The notes under the pieces: generated by a model
Seen by the model: the letters and a program-made list of their open reading frames with translations, nothing else
Databases searched by the model: none
What the model was told of the DNA's origin: nothing
In this document: one piece after another, positions 55,301 to 64,000 of the stretch
How the letters are laid out: every line of letters begins with the position of its first letter
How positions within the stretch are numbered: the stretch's first letter is position 1
DNA from: Larus michahellis
Taxonomy: Eukaryota; Chordata; Aves; Charadriiformes; Laridae
Direction: 5' to 3'
Assembly: GCF_964199755.1 (NCBI RefSeq)
Contig: NC_133917.1
Coordinates: 4,469,967 to 4,533,966, forward strand
DNA: 64,000 nt
Made by a program: the position numbers and the translations under genes

Positions 55301-58300
55301 AACTCAGCAATTCCTTATGTTCATCTAACGTGGCCAAACCCTCCAGAGAAACCTCCCAGCACATCCTCACCGCTGGACCTGTGCTGGCCCAGACAGGAGG
55401 GCTGCAGCCCGAGGCCACCATCTCTCCTGGGAAGGAAATAACTTGCTCTCACAGCCCTGCAGCATCGTTTGGAGACCATCTCAGTCTCCTGCTTGGCTTC
55501 ACGGCGTCCAGCCCTACCAGAGGTGCTCTGCGGTCCCCCCAGCACTTCTCAATCGCTCCGCGCCTTTCCAAAGCCCCCAGAGCACGCTGTGGCGGAGGCT
55601 CCCGCACCACAGCGGTGGGAAGGATGGCTCCGAGCCTCCCAGACAGCGCTCTCAGCAGTGCCCCGGGACGTTTGCTTTTTTCACAACACCAGGATATTGA
55701 GTCACAGTCAGCCTCCCCGTAGCCTGCGCTCGCCCGTGCAATCGCCCGGCTGCTGGGGCGCGCGTCGGCGCTTGCCTTACCCAAAACACGGCTCCGGCTC
55801 CAGGCTCCCACCGCACGCACTCACCCCTCTCCCTGGGATCAGCCGCTCAACCTGCCGAAACGAGGAAACTGGGAAACTCCTCTTCTGGCAAAGCTCCCGA
55901 GCCAACGCAGCTTGTGTATTCGTTGCCTCAGATCTGCCCGGTCTCCTCTAATTTGCCCAAGGGCCCTCGGCCTCTTACGCCGGCAAGTTCAGCTGTCACG
56001 GGCTGTGGGAAACCTCAGCTTTGGAAACGCTGCATTTACAGTGATGCAACTCGGGAGACATCCATTGTTTTTAACTGGGCAAGGGGGATTAAGCAGCCTG
56101 GTTTAGGAATTGACCCTGGATGCAGACGGCAGTGGCCAACTGCCCGCCTCGCAGCCTACATGAGCTGAAACCCAACCTCCCTTCCTCTCCCTCCCCCACA
56201 GCCCCGGTCCCTTTGCTCACACGGTTCCTGCAATTCCTGGCCCTGGGCTTCGATGCGTTGCACAGCTTCCGCCACCATCTGGGCTCCATTTAGGGGAGCT
56301 GATGTTTTTCACAGGGCTGTAATCTAAACTTTGGTATTGAGTTTACATCTCGCATACCAGCGTCTCACCACTGAGCCTGGCCACGCAGAAGGGGTGGCTC
56401 GGCTGCCAGGCTCTGTCCTACCGCAGGAGGATGCGGCGTGTCGGCGGCTCCGTGTACCTGGGAATTGCGCTGCCGTGAATGTAGAAGACCAAGAATCGGG
56501 GATCCATATGCACAAACCACCCATAGATCCAGCAAGGCACTGACCCCACCGATGGGCATGAACTGGGAGAGCCCAACAAGCTGGGAATCGGGTCAGCTTC
56601 CCCCGGGAGCCAGGAAGGCTGCAGATGGGAGTCAAAGCCCTAAATCAGCATTATCCAGGCTCCATCGCTAGCAGCAGGAAATTCTCCTAATTTTTGGCCT
56701 TAAACCCTACCCTTATCTCCATCCAGACACCGCATCAGGCCCTGCAAAGCAGTGCTGGAGGTCGCTCTTTGGAGGGGGACTGCTTTTGTGGAGGCAGGGA
56801 AGGGACACCAAGAGCCACTGGGAGCAGATGAGCATCCAGTGTCGCATCACAGGCCTGCTGCTGCTCTGCTTGACCCAGACCGAGCAGATACAGCCTCTGA
56901 ATCCAAGTTCTACCTCTGTCTCCACCAGCAGCAATCCCAGAGTGCCCAGTCTGCTGGTTGAGCCCCTGCAAACCATGCCTGGGGCGCAAGCCAGGAAGAT
57001 GAGACGCAAAGGGACGGTCCCTTCCCACCAGCACCTCTGACCAGCTGGCACCGTGGCCAGCTTCGAGCTTGGCCTTTTGAGGCATGGACACGCTTGTCCC
57101 CTCCAGCTGCAACCAGACAACCCAGAGCACGGCTCCCAACCCCTTCTGAAGCACAGTTGGAATATAAATTTGGCCAAGTTAAAGAGGTTTGAAAAAGCAC
57201 CAGCGTCCCCCAGTTATGTGTCGCTGCTGACGTGATCCCATCATCACGCTATGAGCAAACCAGTTGTGTTAGAGCAAACAACACATCGCCTACCTCTTCA
57301 CTGAGAGACAGCGGTTGGACATCCCCTTGCCACTGCCACCTCTCTAGCACCCCTACCCTCCTTTCATGGTTTAGGACACCTCCTCTCCCTGTTGTGACTT
57401 CTCTCCTCCCATGCCATAGGCTCCTCAGCTCCCAAAACCGCTCAGCTCTGACCCTCCAGCCCCAGCCAGACAGCAGGAGTCCAGGCTCCTGTTGAGTTCC
57501 TGCAGGTACAAAGTCTCGCTCGCAGAAACAACTGGACCCATGGACCATCTCAAAGGGCTGGAGCTTACGGAGGAGGAGAGCAGATATCCATTTCATGTTA
57601 TCTCTGCTGGCCAGCTGGGAGACCAAGTTTTGCAAAGGCTATCCTGCATGGAGAAGAAGAGGGGTACACTTGGGAAAGCCTGGGGAGCCGGAGACGCGAG
57701 CACCAGGAAGCAGAAACAAGTGAGGGAGCGGGGATGCACAGCAGCTTACGCACTGCCTGGTCCACCACTGCTTGCATTCAAAACACAGCACAGGCGCAAT
57801 CAGACCAAGCAGGCCACGAGCTGCTGCACTGTTCAGAGAAGGAATCGGTCTCTTCTGGGCCAGGGCCCAGGGCCAGGGGTCTTTCGGCAACGCAACACAC
57901 AGCACCCCTGAGTCTGTAGGCACCTGCTCTGGCAGCAGCCTATGCCGCAGAGGTGAGACACATCGGATGCTTCGGACAGCAAGGTCTGAGCTCCCAGGAG
58001 CACGCCAGGACACCTCCTTAGACTGCGAGACTGCTCCCCACCCTCTCAGGCTCCTGCTCCAGCGTATGTTAAACAGACATCAAAATGCACAAAGGGACTT
58101 TAGCACGGAGCTGCTCAGAGCTCTCCTTTCCCAGACCAGTGCCTTATTAAACCTTAGCGTCTCCCATCTCATATCCACCTGCTCCCTACGAACTGACAGC
58201 AGAGTCCATCAGCCAGGCTGCGACAGGACGACGGACCCACCGCGCGGTTCAACAAGGCTCCAAACGCAGCTCCAGGCGGGCAGGGCTGCAAGCAGGCAAT

Positions 58301-61300
58301 GAACGGTCACGGTCCCATCATGGGACGTTGGAGCAGCGGGCAAACGAGGGCAGCACACAGAAACCTCAGCTGCACGCAGGCCCCTGCTGTGGAAATACAC
58401 ACGAAAGAAAAGCCAGCTTTTAAGCTAAAAAAGCGCAGGCAAGGTGCTGCATTTGCAGTAGGGCTGGCACGACAGCTCCTTGCCGGGCCACCGGCCCAGC
58501 TCTCCAGCCCCCACAGTTATTTATGAACTGCGAGGGCTTGCAGCCGCAGCACCGCCCTCCAGCCCTCCTGCCAACACGCTTTGCCAATGGGCACAACAAT
58601 TTTTGCAAGAGTGCTGCTCGCTGATCCCGGGCTGTACGGCTGGTCCGAGCACCGCGGCGACAGTGGCAGCCCCCAGGAACCCTCCCAGAGCCCAGACCCC
58701 CGCCTGCCCCCCGACACCAGCCTTCCTCCACCCTCCTCCACCAGCTGCAAGGTGGGCAGAGCCCCAGCCGGCATCCAGAGGGGCGGCTCTGCTCTCCCGC
58801 CAGGCAGCCAAGATGGCTCGATCCCAGCAATCCACGAAGCTCAGCCAAAACCAAAAAATAATGTTTTCATACTTTGACTTTTCAGGCAGGATTTAGTCAT
58901 TTGTGGACATGAGGGCTTGGCAGGACTGCGCTGCCTCCACTTACCTACTCCAGTAAGCAGCTGTTTACGACGGCAGAGCCTTGGAGATGGAAGGAAAGAG
59001 GAGACTTGTGATTTAATCCAGGTGAATTATTCCTGCTCCCTTTATGGAGCATCCAGCAGCCGACGAAGGGGAGATTCAGCATCCGCGCGCACCCATCGCG
59101 TTCGGTGCACGACCAGGGATGGACCAGCCGCACGAGACAAGGCGTTGCAACACCAACAACCTCCAACAGCTCCGCAATGAGCCACTTGGACAACTCCAGC
59201 CGGGACTTTTGCCCCGTCTACCTAATGGCTAAAAAATTAGTTATAAGCAGAAAAGCCAAACCCTCTCTGAGTACACTTGCTTTAAAGAGGCAGAGTGGCT
59301 GAGACCTGGTCTGTCATACTAGAAAAGCAGGTTCCAGCCCCGGCTCTGTAAGGGTTGTACAAGCCCTGTTTACTTACCCCTGCACTGGGGCACTCGGAGT
59401 CTGCCCGCCGCGGGCAGGGAGACCAGAAGTTAAGCGGGGCATCCCTCAGAAATCCTCCATGCACGAATCCACCAGTTTGGCCCCAAACTGCCCCAACTGG
59501 GGCCCGACAGGCGTGTTACAGAGCCAGCCCAGTGCATAGGGAGCTTTCAGAAAGACTGAAAACTTCAGTTTTAAAAAGAAACTGCACTGGCCAAGGAGTC
59601 TGCACTGCTGTGTCCCCCTGCCCTGGCTTTCCCTTCTCCAGCACCACACACTCAGTGCCACCTCTGTGCTCTGCTCCTCCATGCCGCGGCTCTTCAGGCT
59701 CAGAGCAAGACCTCCTGCATCTCAGGAGCCAGCCTTCATGTTCGCAACAGTGAGGTTTGCCTCCCTACCCGGCTTTCAACACCTCTCTCCCACTGAGTCC
59801 CTGGGTCCACCCATCCCGTGCTGGAAACTGAAGCATGGAAGAAGAGTCTCCTGCCGATGACCGAGCTTGATGTGACACCTCCATTCCACATGAAGATGCA
59901 CATAATAGCCAAGCTCACTACGCATACCTTGGCTGTCCCATCTCAGCATCCTGCAGACCCCCTCCAAAATCCTGAATTTAAGGTGGAAAGGGTCTCTGGG
60001 TTATTTCTCCCCAACCCAAGATAGGCAGCCCCGCATCTCCCCACTCTACTGCAGCTCCCAGGCCAGGCCACAAGCACAACCAGGTGCCTCCAAGCTCCAG
60101 AGAAGAAAGGGATGCAGTTTATCCATTAGGGTTTGCAGGGAAGACCTCACGTGGAACTAAGGAAACAGCTTCGGCAACGACGCGACCTTATTCTGCCACC
60201 ACTGTTATAAGCATCTGTTTGGTCCCTCACCCAGGACCTTACCTTAGTCCTAAAATCACCTTCCCAGCAGCCAAAGAGCCTTGGCCCTCACCACTTCAGA
60301 GCAAGCCCAGCCCTAGGGAAGTCAGCGTCAAAGCAGGAGAAAACCTTGCTGACAATCCATGATCCTCTGTACACCTCAATATACTCTGCAGGAGCTACAA
60401 GCCCAGCTCCAAGCAGCCAGGGCAGCCTGTGGATCTTCTACAGAGGAGTCAAAGTGCCAAGCGCCCTTGCACTCAGGAGCCAAGATCCACTTTAATCCCC
60501 TAATTCTTCTCATTGAGTCAACAGCAAGGTTTGCCCCTGCTACCACGCAAAGGACAGAGCCATCTTCACCTCCCAAGGCCTGGCCCGCTGGAAAGGATGG
60601 ACTTTGGTCTAACAAATGTGTCCTCAATGTCTTACAGTACTGAAGCCACCAAATCCCTCTCTTGGTCTCAACACACGGCCTTGGGCGTGGGATGAGACAA
60701 ACTGGGAAGGCAGGTTAGAAACACACAAAGGAAGCTCCACCAACGCCTCCAGTTTGCAAGAGCACGGTGGGTCCCACCATCGCAACAGGCAAATGGTTTA
60801 TCCAGACACCGAGCCAAAACCTGCCCGTAGCGTTTACGGAGGGTGCAGAGAGACGGGCAGGCTCTGCGGCACGCATTCTCTGAAGAAGAATTTTAAAAAA
60901 AATTAAAAAAAGGGAAATTGCAAGAAGCTATGAGGAGTTTGCCATCACTGTGTCACGTGTCTAAGCCTGCTGCTTCTTCTGGTGAGCTCTGAGGACTCAA
61001 GGACGCGAGCTGGGAGAAGGACCAGGCTGCAGGAGGGCGGGCAAGACTCGCCGTGTGCCGCATTTCCTCTGAACCACGGAACACCACCAGATCTGTTGGT
61101 GAGACCTTCGTTTCGGTTAGGCAGGGTGCCTCTCTGCGTAGGAAGAGGATAAACCAAGTCTAATCTGGAGTGCCAGAAGACGAGGACAGCAGGAGGAGGG
61201 GAGAAAAAGCCGTCCCGTTCATCTCAGCAAAATATTAGTTCTGGTGCAACTCCCCACCTTATTATCAGATTAAAACTTTTCAGGCACGAGCCCAAGGCTT

Positions 61301-61900
61301 ATCTGCCTCTCCCCTCCCTTCTCCCACATTTCTGTTATTCAACCAACTAACGCTACTTATCTACAAATCCTGCCTCTTAAACCAGCAAAGCCACACCACG
61401 GTTCCTGCAGTGTTGACACTCCGCCGTGTCCCTTTGCTTAAGTGGAGAGCCCAAGGGGATGCCAACAGCTCGCTCCCCACAAACCACGTGCTGGCTGCCT
61501 TCAAAGCTTCTCCACTACGCAGGTGCCATCACGATGTGGTTCCCACCGGGATGCTCTGCAGCCAGCGTCCGCATTTTCACGAGGCGATCAAACCACCCAG
61601 AGCATCCCAAAGGCTGAATTTCCACAGGAGCCTATAGCAAAGCCAGCGCGGAGCAAGTCCTCAAGGAAAGGGAGTTATTCCAGAGTCGTGCTTCGTAATC
61701 AAGCGTGGGATAAAGCTCAGAGGCACACAGAGGAATTCACCGAGGCAGCGCACGGATCCCAGCACAAACCCATTAAGCTCCAGCCACTGGCAGGAGAAGC
61801 TCTTCCCGAGGAGGCTCCGTGCCCTCCAGGCAGACTCCTCGCAGCAGTTGTACAGCTGTCCCGAATTTGAAAGACAGATAAGGCTCAAATGATTCATTCA

Positions 61901-64000
61901 GTGTAAACCTTTATTTGTTCTTGCTTACCCAGAAGGAGCCAGCAGCTGCTAATGCTAAACTGGGCTAGCTCCCAAGCGCAGACAAAGGCCTGCAAAAATG
62001 GGTTTAAGGAGGAACTGATTGTTCAAAAAGCAATCCTAGAAGAGGGAGTTAGAAAGAGGGAGTGCAGCGCAGCACAGGAGGAAGAGGAAGCCAGAGAGCA
62101 CCTAAAAATAAATTTTAAAAAAAGCAGTCAGGCACAGGACAAAGGCCTCGTCTGCACGTGACCGTTACCCGCAGCGCAGGCAGGATGCGAACTCGGTACA
62201 CAACACTCACTCCCCAGCAACCCCACGTACAGAGCCTCAACGACCTCGCAGCACACAGCAAAAGCCACGGCCAGCACCTTTCGCCCCCAGGACGGGCTCT
62301 ATTTCTCCTCTGTCATAAATCCCTCGGGTGCAGGATGCTGCTCCTGCCCGTGCCCTCAGCCCAGCACGCTGTGCCTGATCCCCTCCCGGGTGGAAATCCA
62401 TCTAAGCCCAGCAAAGCTGGGGTCACACCGCTTCAACAATGGTTTGAAAAAGTTAAAGGAACTTAAATGACGTCTGGGAAACAAGATCACTCCCGAAACG
62501 CACTCTCAAGAATAGCTAAGTCCTGCTAAAGGACCAGCGAGGGGTCCCTCTCCATCCATCTAAGCAGCACCTCCATCAGATCTGAGCAAGAGCTGACGGG
62601 TAAGTGGTGAGTTCCCAATGGAACAGCCAGAAACGGCTGAGCAGGTAACAAATGAGCCTCTCCTGCACTTGCTGGTACCGCTGGGACTGATGCTGTCTGC
62701 TCCTCTCCTGTGGCTATGAGCTGGGACCCTGCACACAGGTAATCAAAACCACAAAGCCCTTAACCTGCCCCAGTGGCGGCCGTGTCCACCAGACGCAAAT
62801 CAGACACTCAGTTCAGCTCCTTGTGTGAACCATTCTCCACGTACATCTTTAGCCAGTCAGGATTCATAGCCGTGCAAGAGAGTTAAAAATCCCCCAGGAA
62901 CGGGAAAGGCACTTACAGGACGGGCTGAACATCACCAGCGCGGCAGATATCTTCAGCCTTGGTGCAACACTCTGAGAACATCCAGCTAGTTCCGCTCCCG
63001 GGAAGCCACTGCTCCGCATCCCACATTCACTTCTGCTTCACTCCCGCCATGCACATATCTGGCCATCAGTGCAGCAGGAAGACGCATCCGATAACGCCGC
63101 TCGTAGATGGGTCGGATGCAATATGCCACTTAACAGACTCTCATATACTGAGTCATCCCGTCTCCCAAGCCGTCTGCCTCCTCCGGAGTACGTACCAGCT
63201 GCGGCAACTGTTATTTCATGCTCACATGCATGCGGCTCTCTTTTTGAGCACGCAAGTCTGAGGCTGCCGGGTAGGGCTCTGCCCAAGCCGTCCCTTCAAA
63301 GCTGCCATGAAATGCAAACAAAACTCCTGCATGGCATAAGTTTGCTAGTCTTTACCCTACGGTCCTTGAACTCATGACTACTGAGTAACGCGGCTTGCTC
63401 AGCTAACCAGCAAGCTAAGAATAGAGACCTTGAAGTGAAACCTACTGGGATTGGCAGCTATTTTGAGCGCACTCAGCCGGCGGGGCAGCGTGACATAAGA
63501 GGATATAAAGAGGAAACTCTGCACAACAACTCTCACCTCACCAAGAAAGATTTGGGTAACAGAAGGTAGAGCCACCGCGCGTGCTTTTGAGGCAAAGTAA
63601 ACGCTGTGCTGAATCCCCAAGGCCGTCTCCGCACCGCTGTGCCAGCTCATTCCTCAAAACCCAAGACTCAGCGTCTGTGTTCGCAGCAGCGTGACACCGA
63701 GCGGGTCGTCCCCTGGCACAGCACCAGCCCCGCGGTGCCCTGAGCATCCCCAGGACCGGCTGAGCCCACCAAGAACAGCACGGCTGGACCCCAACGGGCG
63801 CCAGCCCAGTGTGGCCGCTGTTTCTCCCCGCCTGGGATCCGGCAAAACCCCAGCAAAACGTCTCACCTGCGCCGCGCAGCCCATGTCGAGCAGAGCGTGT
63901 TGCCACAGGTTGAGCCTGCCCAGGCACCTTGGTGGAGCAGGGCTGCCAGAGATCCGAGCCCCAAAGGGAACCGACACCACCAAAGTGACGGGACAGAGCA
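61901..64000. other. right end of the window, unresolved
   Basis: A minus-strand AATAAA at 61915-61910 could end a transcript from the right. A donor-like site (GGCGCAG|GTGAGACG, boundary near 63867) could end an exon running off the window. Neither is linked to a recognised protein. Confidence 0.3.

Larger units (their letters stand above)
38816..61900. other. long noncoding stretch, no gene recognised
   Basis: About 23 kb with no exon that I can assign, on either strand. It contains the A24 run, a 22-bp tandem repeat, an A run near 48639 and two MEF2-consensus sites noted under findings. Open frames here are short and of ordinary random composition. It is either a long HDAC7 5' intron or intergenic DNA; VDR, the mammalian upstream neighbour, was not seen. 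Confidence 0.5.

Noticed and set aside
32055-64000. Searched for VDR (the mammalian upstream neighbour) coding exons
   Set aside because: None of its well-conserved DNA-binding or ligand-binding segments appears on the minus strand.

Overview
The window is vertebrate nuclear DNA, most likely from a bird. It holds three CR1 LINE copies of the 3'-end type that is abundant in birds (and present in other sauropsids), is GC-rich, and carries a 24-exon gene whose coding part fits in 16 kb, as expected of an avian microchromosome. No prokaryotic features, tRNA genes or CRISPR arrays were seen.

Layout. 1-4074: 5' flank of a TWIST gene, with two CR1 fragments and a (TGGA)n microsatellite. 4075-4560 (+): an intact single-exon coding region for a 161-residue TWIST-family bHLH factor. 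Its bHLH and C-terminal WR box are unmistakable, but the N-terminal half and several bHLH positions differ from both TWIST1 and TWIST2. Its neighbour is HDAC7, so I call it the third vertebrate paralog, TWIST3. 4567-14525: TWIST 3' intron/UTR and intergenic DNA, including an unassigned CpG-rich block at about 10.2-11.8 kb. 14525-32054 (-): HDAC7, reconstructed here as 24 coding exons with GT/AG boundaries and consistent phases throughout, giving a 984-residue protein, plus a ~1.5 kb 3' UTR ending at an AATAAA. 32055-64000: about 32 kb without a recognisable coding exon. This is best read as the HDAC7 5' intron/promoter region and upstream DNA. It contains a 0.56 kb CTGCATCC minisatellite with higher-order structure, two CpG islands near 37 and 38.6 kb, and small tandem repeats.

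How the genes relate. TWIST and HDAC7 are convergent (tail to tail). TWIST1 is convergent with HDAC9 and TWIST2 with HDAC4 in other vertebrates, so this pair is a third copy of the same ancestral TWIST-class IIa HDAC block. The HDAC7 product keeps the class IIa hallmarks: MEF2-binding helix, four 14-3-3 serines, catalytic and structural zinc ligands, the Tyr-to-His active-site change, and a C-terminal export-like segment. It also keeps glutamine-rich, HDAC4-like segments that are eroded in mammalian HDAC7.
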